A stretch of 13,402 nucleotides of DNA. Origin: Gammaproteobacteria bacterium. Its GTDB lineage: Bacteria > Pseudomonadota > Gammaproteobacteria > Eutrophobiales > Eutrophobiaceae. Made by a program: the position numbers and the translations under genes. Positions 1 through 6,301 of this stretch are shown here, in pieces. The first letter of the stretch is position 1, and each line of letters starts with the position of its first letter. Below the pieces are notes generated by a model. It was not told where the DNA came from, did not search any database, and was given only the letters and a program-made list of their open reading frames with translations. The DNA lies in contig JABHFC010000324.1 in assembly GCA_018676275.1 (NCBI GenBank), positions 1 to 13,402 of the forward strand. Reading direction: 5' to 3'.

Positions 1-56
1 AAGTAAAAAAAGGTGACGTCGTTGAAGAAGACGATGTATTGCTTGTTATCGAATAA
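1..56 (+). CDS. C-terminal end of a biotinyl/lipoyl carrier domain protein (partial)
   Basis: The first complete codon is at 3, and the frame runs to a TAA at 54-56, giving the tail VKKGDVVEEDDVLLVIE. The pattern V-K-x-G-D-x-V-x-x-x-D-x-L-x-x-I-E at the extreme C-terminus is typical of the last strands of a biotin-attachment (BCCP-like) domain, either a free small carrier or the end of an acyl-CoA carboxylase alpha subunit. The lysine that would carry biotin lies upstream of the window, so biotin versus lipoate cannot be decided directly. The acyl-CoA dehydrogenase gene begins 24 bases later on the same strand, consistent with one acyl-CoA operon. Family call from a short tail only. Confidence 0.6.
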   Translation, partial: VKKGDVVEEDDVLLVIE

Positions 57-80
57 TCAGAATAAATAGAGAACGATTTT

Positions 81-1238
81 ATGTTTTTTGAACTCACAGA
101 AGAACAACAATTAGTACAGGATACTGCCCGACGTTTCGCCGAGGAAGATATTCTCCCCTCTCAGGCAGAAGAAGAAAAGGCCCACGAATTTCGACAGGAT
201 AGAGTTGAACGTATGGGAGAGCTTGGCTTTTTATCCTGTGTACTTCCGGAAGAACTTGGCGGCAATGGTATGGGTTTTTTCGAATCTGTGCTGATGGCTG
301 AGCAAATTGCCGAAGTCTCCGCATCCTGGCGTCTGCCTTTTAATATGCAGAATCTTGGTGCGCCCCTGTCGGTAGCCAAATTTGGAACCGATGAGCAAAA
401 AGAAAAATATATATCTGGCTGGATTGAAGGCAAGAAAATGGGCTTCTTTGCAATGACAGAATCCAACACCGGTTCTGATGTTGCCAGCATGAAAACCCAT
501 GCCATTGATAAAGGTGATCATTGGGAATTAAATGGCAGCAAAATGTGGATAACGAATGCTCATGTCGGCGATGCAGGTTTACTTTATGCCTACACTGACA
601 GGGAAAAAGGAAACAAGGGCATTTCCTGTTTTATTATTGAGCCAAAAAATACCGAAGGTATAACAGCCAAGGCTATTGAAACAAAGCTGGGTTTACACTG
701 CTCTCCTACCGGTGAGTTTGTCTTTGAAGGTGCAAAGATCCCCAAAGATGCTCTTCTTGGCGAACTTAATAACGGGTTCAAAATGTGCATGTGGCAACTT
801 GGAAACACTCGTATAGGTTGTGCGGCAGGTGCACTTGGTGTCGCGGGTGGCGCTTTAAAACATGCCATTCAATATGCTAACGAAAGAACACAGTTTGGAA
901 AACCAATTTCGAAACATCAAATGATCCAGGCTCAAATAGCTGAAATGGTTGTAGAACACGAAGCGGCACAGATGCTTGTGTATAAAGCAGCCTGGTTAAA
1001 AGATCAGGGCAAACCAAACCAGTACGAAACATCTGTAGCAAAACTGGCTGCATCGGAAGCTGCCGTTCATGCTGCGAACGAAGCGATGAAAATTTTTGGC
1101 TCCTTCGGTTTTTCAACAGAATATCCTGCAGAGCGCTACTATCGTGATGCTAAATCTCTGCAGGTCGTAGAAGGTACTTCAAATATCCAGAAGATCATAA
1201 TTTCAGGTATGGCCTGTGGTTTTACCGAAAACCGCTAA
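81..1238 (+). CDS. Acyl-CoA dehydrogenase family flavoprotein
   Basis: At 385 residues this has the normal length for a soluble FAD-dependent acyl-CoA dehydrogenase, which introduces an alpha,beta double bond into an acyl-CoA thioester and passes electrons to ETF. Visible landmarks are the N-terminal helical domain, the FAD/substrate motif MTESNTGSD at residues 125-133, the beta-domain motif NGSKMWITNA at 151-160, the ERTQFGKPISKHQ segment of the C-terminal domain, and VVEGTSNIQ near the end, whose Glu (about residue 364) is at the usual catalytic-base position. The ATG at 81 follows a weak AGAG-type ribosome site. It lies 24 bases after the biotinyl-carrier tail and probably shares its transcript. 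The acyl chain specificity cannot be read from sequence; short-chain, glutaryl-like and cyclic acyl-CoA members are all possible. Confidence 0.93.
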   Translation: MFFELTEEQQLVQDTARRFAEEDILPSQAEEEKAHEFRQDRVERMGELGFLSCVLPEELGGNGMGFFESVLMAEQIAEVSASWRLPFNMQNLGAPLSVAKFGTDEQKEKYISGWIEGKKMGFFAMTESNTGSDVASMKTHAIDKGDHWELNGSKMWITNAHVGDAGLLYAYTDREKGNKGISCFIIEPKNTEGITAKAIETKLGLHCSPTGEFVFEGAKIPKDALLGELNNGFKMCMWQLGNTRIGCAAGALGVAGGALKHAIQYANERTQFGKPISKHQMIQAQIAEMVVEHEAAQMLVYKAAWLKDQGKPNQYETSVAKLAASEAAVHAANEAMKIFGSFGFSTEYPAERYYRDAKSLQVVEGTSNIQKIIISGMACGFTENR

Positions 1239-1282
1239 TCTGCCTGACTACAGTAACAAGTAAGCTCTGAATGCATACTGCC

Positions 1283-1307
1283 CAGATGCACTTTAACGGT
1301 GCATCTG
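1283..1307 (+). terminator. Possible terminator hairpin after the acyl-CoA dehydrogenase gene
   Basis: CAGATGCAC (1283-1291) and GTGCATCTG (1299-1307) pair over 9 bp around the 7-base loop TTTAACG, 45 bases after the stop codon. The downstream tract (CTCTTCAT) is only weakly T-rich, so this is a modest intrinsic terminator candidate. It could also be a protein-binding palindrome. Confidence 0.4.
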
Positions 1308-1523
1308 CTCTTCATGCAATAACAAGCCAATAAACATTCCCCAATACTCCTGTCGTTTTACTGATCTAGCATTGAAACGAATCAGTATCTCCTCCCTCAT
1401 CCGTCTGGGTAAAAATTATAATAAATATATTGTTTATACCTTCTCGTAGAAATGGGTATCTAATAAATACATTCACGAGACACTTGATACAGTAGAAAAC
1501 GCTTAATTTTCAGACAAATGGGG

Positions 1524-1554
1524 TTTACAATGTCCATACGGCACCGTATTTAAT
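1524..1554 (+). promoter_or_regulatory. Putative promoter of the TetR-MoxR-VWA block
   Basis: TTTACA at 1524-1529 resembles a sigma-70 -35 box. Downstream lie TATTTA (1547-1552, 17-base spacer) and TTTAAT (1549-1554, 19-base spacer) as -10 candidates. The ATACGGCACCGTAT palindrome sits between the two boxes, the usual place for an autorepressor operator. The -10 assignment is uncertain. Confidence 0.4.
1536..1549. promoter_or_regulatory. Operator copy 1, ATACG-N4-CGTAT, upstream of the TetR gene
   Basis: ATACGGCACCGTAT has 6-bp inverted arms (ATACGG/CCGTAT) around CA, centred about 27 bases before the TetR ATG. With flanks, TGTCNATACGGYACCGTATT is shared with the copy at 10277-10296 (18 of 20 positions identical), and the core ATACG-N4-CGTAT recurs at 4382-4395. 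Location in a promoter and dyad symmetry fit autoregulation by the adjacent TetR protein. The regulator-site assignment is inference. Confidence 0.7.
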
Positions 1555-1569
1555 AATCTAATTAATTAA

Positions 1570-2202
1570 ATGTCACCTGTTAAATCGCCAAATTTAACAG
1601 GGTCATCAATATCTAACTGGAAAACGGAATTCATACTCTTGACTGATAAATCTAAAAACAAACGCCTCACTCGAGAATCATGGGTAAAGGGTGCCTTTAA
1701 TACTTTGTGCGAAGAAGGTATTGACCAGGTTCGTGTTGAACGTCTGGCAAAGAAATTGAACGTTACCAAAGGCAGTTTTTACTGGCACTTTAAAGACAGG
1801 TCTGAGTTGCTTGATGCGCTTATTGAATATTGGAACGATGAAATGACAAAAACGGTTCTGGAAAACGCCAAGATGTTTCATGGCGATCCAGTGCAAAGAA
1901 TTTTCAGCACCCTGAGAGATATCATTAGTAACGAAAAAACGAAGCATGATCCGGTCTTCAGAGCATGGGCCAATCATGACCCAAAAGCTCAAAAGTATGT
2001 TGAAAAAGTTGACAAGCTAAGAACTTCTTTCCTGACAGATTTATTTGTTGATGCAGGGTTCAGTGCAGAAGAATCAGAAATTCGCGCCCGCATGCTCTAT
2101 TACTATGTGCTTGGTGAAGCCTACGTCACAAAAAAGGAATCTCGCGCAGTTCGCCTTAAACGGATAGAAAGAAAGGCTGAAATATTTACCAACAAATCTT
2201 GA
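1570..2202 (+). CDS. TetR/AcrR-family transcriptional regulator
   Basis: A DNA-binding repressor of the TetR family, 210 residues from this ATG. The helix-turn-helix is clear at residues 54-75, with the core LAKKLNVTKGSFYWHFKDRSE, where GSFYWHF is the classic TetR recognition-helix signature. The rest is the variable all-helical ligand-binding and dimer domain. The ATG start has no visible Shine-Dalgarno and adds 23 residues (MSPVKSPN...) before a standard TetR N-terminus. An in-frame TTG at 1639, preceded by GGAA about 10 bases upstream, would give MTDKSKNKRLTRESW, a more usual length. The gene leads a same-strand block with MoxR and VWA genes (20-base gap), and a palindromic operator sits just upstream. 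It is probably the local regulator. Its ligand is unknown; for this genomic setting an acyl-CoA or aromatic compound is plausible. Confidence 0.9.
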   Translation: MSPVKSPNLTGSSISNWKTEFILLTDKSKNKRLTRESWVKGAFNTLCEEGIDQVRVERLAKKLNVTKGSFYWHFKDRSELLDALIEYWNDEMTKTVLENAKMFHGDPVQRIFSTLRDIISNEKTKHDPVFRAWANHDPKAQKYVEKVDKLRTSFLTDLFVDAGFSAEESEIRARMLYYYVLGEAYVTKKESRAVRLKRIERKAEIFTNKS

Positions 2203-2221
2203 TACCCGGAATAAATATCTC

Positions 2222-3163
2222 ATGTTTAAATCAATTGAGGAAGTAGAGTCGCAGCTTGCAAAGCATAATTACATCACTGATCGGATGCTCGCTACCTCGA
2301 TCTATCTCGCCATTAAAATGCAAAAACCATTATTGCTTGAAGGCGAACCTGGAGTTGGCAAAACTGAAGTAGCAAAAGTAATTGCAGAGCTGCTTGATAC
2401 GGAATTGATCCGTTTGCAGTGTTACGAAGGACTTGATACGCAAACTGCTCTTTATGAGTGGAATTACCCAAGACAAATGCTGGAACTGCGTTTACAGGAA
2501 GCGCGTGGTTCCGAAAAAAATGAAATTGGCAATAATATATTCAGTGAGGAATTTTTACTGAAAAGACCCCTCCTCCGTGCTATTCAGTCAAACAACGACA
2601 CTCCTCCGGTATTGCTAATAGATGAAATAGATCGATCAGATGAAGAATTTGAAGCATTCCTGCTGGAAGTTTTATCCGACTTCCAGATAACGATTCCAGA
2701 ACTGGGTACTATCAAAGCCAAGCAGCCACCAATAGTTATCCTGACTTCGAATCGTACCAGGGATTTACATGAAGCGTTAAAACGGCGCTGCCTGTTTCAC
2801 TGGATAGACTATCCTTCTGTTGAACGTGAAACCAGGATTGTTACTACCCGGATACCCGGTATAGAACGGAATCTTGCAGATCAACTGTGTCAATTCATGC
2901 GACTGATCCGAGAGCAGGATCTTTTCAAACTTCCTGGTGTTGCAGAAACATTGGATTGGGCTGAGGCACTACTCGCATTAAAAACAGATGAACTTGATGC
3001 CGAAGTTGCGGAAAAAACATTGGGATGTATTCTCAAATACAAAGCCGATACAGATAAAATACTGGGAAATGAAATGGCTGAGTTAATAAAACAGGTGAAC
3101 CTCATTCCTAATGCTGACACAAGCCAATCTGAAAGCGAGCTAATGAAAAACTGGAATGATTAA
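2222..3163 (+). CDS. MoxR-family AAA+ ATPase (CoxD-like)
   Basis: A 313-residue MoxR-type AAA+ ATPase. The Walker A motif is GEPGVGKTE at residues 41-49, Walker B is LLIDEID at about 131-137, the sensor-1 segment TSN is at about 175-177, and LKRRC at about 186-190 fits the arginine-finger region. MoxR ATPases work with VWA-domain partners as chaperone-like machines that insert cofactors or activate enzymes. CoxD of CO dehydrogenase is one, acting on the active site of a molybdenum hydroxylase. Here the gene is followed 39 bases later by a VWA/CoxE-like gene on the same strand, the standard MoxR-VWA pair, and a molybdenum hydroxylase is encoded nearby. The likely job is maturation of that hydroxylase, which is inference from context. 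The start ATG follows CCGGAATAAATATCTC, a weak ribosome site. Confidence 0.9.
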   Translation: MFKSIEEVESQLAKHNYITDRMLATSIYLAIKMQKPLLLEGEPGVGKTEVAKVIAELLDTELIRLQCYEGLDTQTALYEWNYPRQMLELRLQEARGSEKNEIGNNIFSEEFLLKRPLLRAIQSNNDTPPVLLIDEIDRSDEEFEAFLLEVLSDFQITIPELGTIKAKQPPIVILTSNRTRDLHEALKRRCLFHWIDYPSVERETRIVTTRIPGIERNLADQLCQFMRLIREQDLFKLPGVAETLDWAEALLALKTDELDAEVAEKTLGCILKYKADTDKILGNEMAELIKQVNLIPNADTSQSESELMKNWND

Positions 3164-3202
3164 CTTTACCTGTATTCGCTGCCTCTTTTGTTAAGTCAGT
3201 AT

Positions 3203-4360
3203 ATGAGTTCGACTACCACCACACTAAGTAATAACTTTCTCGATCAGGTCATTCGCTTTTCCAGGATTCTCCATAATGGTGGTATACCAGTAAATTCATC
3301 CAACCTTATCGACCTCTGTCAAAGTTTTAATTATTTCAATATCGCTAACAGGAATGATTTTTATGCTGCCACTCGTGCAAACCTGGTGTCTAATGCAAAT
3401 GATCTGGAAACATTCGATCTCTATTTCAAACATTTTTGGGAACATAAAATAAACCTGGATCAGGATGCTATCAGCGAAGAAGAAGCAGGTGCTGATAATG
3501 AGGAAATGGATGAGTCAAAAAGTGAACCCGTATTTACCGATTTGCCCCCACAAAATGAGAAAGATTCATCTCAGGACGCCAGTCCAAATGCATATAGTCC
3601 TCAGGAAATTCTGATGAAAAGAGACTTGGGGACGATGTCTGAAAAGGATATCGAGAAAGCCAGAAGACTTATTGCACCCCTGATTGCTTTATTTGCGGAA
3701 CATCAGACTCGTCGTTATCAGCGTGATAAACGTGGTAACAGTTTTGACTTTCGACGTATGTTGCGTGACAACGCTATGATGGCCGGCGACAGTTTCAAAC
3801 TTGCATATCGTAATAAGCGTATTAAGAAGACCAGATTGATGTTGCTTTGTGATGTTAGTGGCTCAATGCAAACCTACAGCAAATTTTTCATTCAGTTTAT
3901 TTATGCCCTGAATAGAGAATTACCTGACTTTGAAGTGGCTGTATTTTCTACGCGCATGACTCCAATTACTGCTTACTTGAAAAACAAAAGTGTTGAGGAA
4001 TCGCTGGATATGGTTTCGGATTATGTTCATGACTGGGCCGGAGGCACAAACATAGGCGCCAGTATCCAGGAGTTTAATGATAAATATGCACGGGATATGC
4101 TGCGTTCGCGAACCACGATGATTATATTGAGTGACGGTTGGGATAGAGGTGACAATGAACTACTTAAAACAGAAATGAAACGATTGCACAGACGCAGCCA
4201 TAAACTTATCTGGTTAAACCCACTTCTGGGAAATACTTTATATAAGCCCCTATGTCAGGGGATCAAAGCTGCCCTGCCTTTCCTTGATTACTTTTTACCC
4301 GCCCATAATCTGGAGAGTCTTGCGTCTTTAGCGCGTACACTATCCAAAGTACAGGCATGA
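3203..4360 (+). CDS. VWA-domain protein, CoxE-like
   Basis: This protein has about 385 residues from the ATG at 3203; an in-frame TTG at 3188 would add five residues, and neither start has a strong ribosome site. The N-terminal helical part is followed by an acidic, low-complexity linker at about residues 86-132 (rich in E, D, S, P). The C-terminal part is a von Willebrand A domain with an intact MIDAS metal site: DVSGS (D217, S219, S221), GGTNIG (T282) and LSDGWDRG (D311). It matches the CoxE/VWA-containing family that partners MoxR ATPases in metal-enzyme maturation. It lies directly after the MoxR gene. A cytoplasmic location is expected, as there is no signal peptide or membrane segment. 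Confidence 0.88.
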   Translation: MSSTTTTLSNNFLDQVIRFSRILHNGGIPVNSSNLIDLCQSFNYFNIANRNDFYAATRANLVSNANDLETFDLYFKHFWEHKINLDQDAISEEEAGADNEEMDESKSEPVFTDLPPQNEKDSSQDASPNAYSPQEILMKRDLGTMSEKDIEKARRLIAPLIALFAEHQTRRYQRDKRGNSFDFRRMLRDNAMMAGDSFKLAYRNKRIKKTRLMLLCDVSGSMQTYSKFFIQFIYALNRELPDFEVAVFSTRMTPITAYLKNKSVEESLDMVSDYVHDWAGGTNIGASIQEFNDKYARDMLRSRTTMIILSDGWDRGDNELLKTEMKRLHRRSHKLIWLNPLLGNTLYKPLCQGIKAALPFLDYFLPAHNLESLASLARTLSKVQA

Positions 4361-4369
4361 AAAAAGCAC

Positions 4370-4403
4370 TTGAAATAGACCATACGCTTGCGTATGGTAT
4401 AGT
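4370..4403 (+). promoter_or_regulatory. Putative promoter of the coxG-like gene
   Basis: TGGTATAGT at 4395-4403 matches an extended -10 box (TGn plus TATAGT, 5 of 6 to consensus). TTGAAA at 4370-4375 could serve as a -35 with a different -10 (TATGGT at 4393-4398, 17-base spacer). The ATACGCTTGCGTAT palindrome overlaps both options. If correct, coxG can be transcribed separately from the MoxR-VWA genes and be repressed at this site. Confidence 0.4.
4379..4398. promoter_or_regulatory. Operator copy 3, ATACG-N4-CGTAT, upstream of coxG (alternatively a terminator hairpin)
   Basis: The 9-bp arms ACCATACGC and GCGTATGGT flank TT in the gap between the VWA stop (4360) and coxG (4453). The 14-bp core ATACGCTTGCGTAT (4382-4395) has the same ATACG-N4-CGTAT architecture and length as the palindromes at 1536 and 10282. 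As RNA it could fold with a G(CUUG)C tetraloop and is followed by ATAGTTGTATTTT, so an intrinsic terminator for the VWA gene is an alternative or additional role. Confidence 0.55.
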
Positions 4404-4452
4404 TGTATTTTAGGCTACCTGTCGTATAAAACTGAGTCAGGGGATAAACAAG

Positions 4453-4899
4453 ATGAAGATAGAGAAAACCTTTACAGTACAAGCATCTCAAGATGAGGTC
4501 TGGAAATTTATCACTTCGCCAGAAAAGGTGGCGCCCTGCATTCCGGGCTGCGAAGGTGCAGAACAAACCGGTGAAAATACCTATAAAGCCAGTATTAAGG
4601 TAAAGGTTGGGCCTATCAAAACGCGCTTTGTTGTAGATATCGAAACAATTGAAGAACGTCCACCCGAATTTGCATCCTATATGACAAAAGGTGAAGAAGG
4701 CACAAAAAGTAGCCGGCTTAAGGCCTCTAGCACTCTGGCATTAATTGCTCTGGAAGACGGTGGAACAGAAGTTACCTATACCTCTGAAATAAATTTACTG
4801 GGAAGATTGGGTAAATTTGGCTCAGGTATGATGCAAAAAGTAGCTGATTCCATTGGCAACGAATTTGTTGCCGGTCTTAAAGAACAGGTAGAAAAGTAA
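4453..4899 (+). CDS. coxG: CoxG-like SRPBCC-family protein
   Basis: A 148-residue member of the CoxG branch of the START/SRPBCC fold. Family hallmarks are the opening MKIEKTFTVQASQDEVW, the P-x-x-V-A-P-C-I-P-G-C-E pattern at about residues 24-36, and the glycine-rich end LLGRLGKFGSGMMQKVAD. CoxG proteins are encoded with CO dehydrogenase and other molybdenum hydroxylases and have been linked to membrane attachment or partner binding of the enzyme. This copy stops soon after the domain and lacks the hydrophobic C-terminal anchor of longer members, so it should be soluble. The ribosome site AGGGG lies about 9 bases before the ATG. The gene has its own promoter-like region with a palindrome. Its TAA stop is the first three bases of a 68-bp palindrome. 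Confidence 0.88.
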   Translation: MKIEKTFTVQASQDEVWKFITSPEKVAPCIPGCEGAEQTGENTYKASIKVKVGPIKTRFVVDIETIEERPPEFASYMTKGEEGTKSSRLKASSTLALIALEDGGTEVTYTSEINLLGRLGKFGSGMMQKVADSIGNEFVAGLKEQVEK

Positions 4900-4964
4900 T
4901 TCCGGGGACAGTTTACTTAATTAATTCAAATTTGGATTAATTAAGTAAACTGTCCCCGGAATTA
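4897..4964. repeat. 68-bp near-perfect palindrome between convergent genes (REP/MITE-like, likely bidirectional terminator)
   Basis: The two 34-base arms (4897-4930 and 4931-4964) are reverse complements with one exception, T4926 opposite G4935, which is a G-U wobble in RNA. Each arm starts TAATTCCGGGGACAGTTTAC. I recall GGGGACAG palindromes of this kind as dispersed proteobacterial repeats, often near IS200/REP-associated tyrosine transposase genes; that link is from memory. No transposase is present here. The hairpin should end transcription from both sides. The outermost TAA of each arm is the stop codon of the gene on that side (coxG at 4897-4899; the DUF3179 gene at 4964-4962). Confidence 0.85.
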
Positions 4965-6209
4965 GACCCTATTGACATCAGTATCGGGAAAAAACTCAAC
5001 AAAAATAAACCAGAACAATCTACTTTTCAGCGTATTCACACGCTTCAGTTGTACACCATCAGATGTTAGACCGAAAACATCGACATCAGTGATGGCCAGA
5101 TTGGTTGAGTTATAAAAAGCAGTAATTGAATCAAACTCTTCGTCATAATCAACCACTACCTCTTCACCACCAATCCCAACATTAATCGTATTACCTTGTT
5201 CTTTAACAAAGTCCTTTGAATAAGCTACATGATCGCCATTGATGCTAATTGAATAGATCAACTCCTTCATCGGTAATCGCTTATCCTTGAAATCTATTGT
5301 AGGGAATGCCGGTTTATCATTATCAACCCAGTTAAGCCCAACGCCCCATAACATCATTACGTGACGTACTACCCTGTCCCAAATAGCTAAAACCGGATTC
5401 TCGGTAAAGCCCGCAATTTCATTTATAAAAACTCTGCCCTCAGGATAAAGTTTTTTGAATGAGGAAAAAGGCATGCGAATGGTCGGCCATTCACGCATTT
5501 GCTTTTTAGTTTCATCTCTTTCCATACTTCCCCAAATTTGCTGAATTGCTTCACCACTGTTTTTATCGAACATAACAAGGTTGTTCTTTAACTGCGTCAT
5601 AACCGTCAGATCCAGCTTTTTGTTTTCAATTACCGGACTATAGGCGATACCAAGGTTAGTCAGACCACAATAAGTCATAATCACTTCCTCACCATCAATG
5701 GTATCGCCCTGTACTACGTGAGGTTGTAGCAAATAGTAATCTGAATAGGCATAAGCACCATTGTCAGTTTCCAGTACCAAAACATTAATATCATCGACTG
5801 ATGCATAAGAGTCAGGTCCAAAATGTGCGAGATGTAAACTGCGTTGCATATAGTTTTCAGCTTCATCCACTGCTACGAAATTCGCCGCATGCTGTTGAGA
5901 ACGAAACATCCACTTCGGATTGATCATGCCGGAGTAGTAATTGAAGACAAAGAATAGAACCAGGAAGCTCAACAAGACTTTGGAGCAAATCGCTTTTTCC
6001 TTCCACCAGACGAGTAAGGAGATTAACAAGGCAACGAAAGCTACTATTCCGATGACATGCCGGTTATACCAGATTGTCATGGTGAATTCGCGGGTTGACT
6101 GGACCAGCCATTGGCTAATATCCGCAAGGTCTTTAAAAATTATAAACGCACCCACCTGCGCTATTAACATAGCCAGCCAAAAAACGAGTTTACTTTGAGT
6201 TGTTGTCAT
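4962..6209 (-). CDS. DUF3179-family membrane protein
   Basis: A 415-residue protein with three predicted N-terminal membrane helices (about residues 8-25, 51-69 and 75-92) followed by a long soluble domain. The soluble part matches my memory of DUF3179: a tyrosine-rich opening (GAYAYSDYYLLQPHVV), TYCGLTN at the place of the family's TYCPLC-like core, LVMFDKNSGEAIQQIWG, and a C-terminal FWFIFVEFFPDTDV block like the family's aromatic FYPDTEV end. The family has no firmly established reaction that I can cite. It is the last gene on the minus strand, 92 bases after the molybdenum-hydroxylase large subunit, with a hairpin between them, so co-transcription is possible but unproven. No strong ribosome site is seen. 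Its stop codon lies in the terminal palindrome. Confidence 0.78.
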   Translation of the reverse strand: MTTTQSKLVFWLAMLIAQVGAFIIFKDLADISQWLVQSTREFTMTIWYNRHVIGIVAFVALLISLLVWWKEKAICSKVLLSFLVLFFVFNYYSGMINPKWMFRSQQHAANFVAVDEAENYMQRSLHLAHFGPDSYASVDDINVLVLETDNGAYAYSDYYLLQPHVVQGDTIDGEEVIMTYCGLTNLGIAYSPVIENKKLDLTVMTQLKNNLVMFDKNSGEAIQQIWGSMERDETKKQMREWPTIRMPFSSFKKLYPEGRVFINEIAGFTENPVLAIWDRVVRHVMMLWGVGLNWVDNDKPAFPTIDFKDKRLPMKELIYSISINGDHVAYSKDFVKEQGNTINVGIGGEEVVVDYDEEFDSITAFYNSTNLAITDVDVFGLTSDGVQLKRVNTLKSRLFWFIFVEFFPDTDVNRV

Positions 6210-6245
6210 GATGTTTATGTTGAAAGGTAAATCATCAAAGAGAAC

Positions 6246-6269
6246 ACGGAGAGCACATTGCTACTCCGT
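6246..6269 (-). terminator. Possible hairpin between the Mo-hydroxylase operon and the DUF3179 gene
   Basis: ACGGAG (6246-6251) pairs with CTCCGT (6264-6269), extended by AGC/GCT with one bulged A, around the loop ACATT. It follows the large-subunit stop on the minus strand by about 32 bases. The following bases on that strand (GTTCTCTTTG) are only mildly T-rich, so termination may be partial. Confidence 0.35.
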
Positions 6270-6301
6270 ATATTTCTCTGGTCTATTGCGCCTCTAAAGT
6301 T

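Larger units (their letters stand above)
1239..1569. other. Intergenic region between the acyl-CoA operon and the TetR block
   Basis: These 331 bases contain no convincing ORF. They hold a 9-bp-stem hairpin soon after the acyl-CoA dehydrogenase stop (1283-1307), an AT-rich middle stretch, and at the right end a promoter-like element with an embedded palindrome just before the TetR gene. I see nothing else definable. Confidence 0.7.

Noticed and set aside
1442..1480. TCTCGT / ACGAGA inverted repeat in the intergenic region
   Set aside because: Only 6-bp arms with a 27-base spacer in AT-rich sequence; this is expected by chance and has no promoter or terminator around it.
4897..4964. Complete insertion sequence at the palindrome
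   Set aside because: There is no transposase gene and no target-site duplication is evident; only the palindromic repeat is present.
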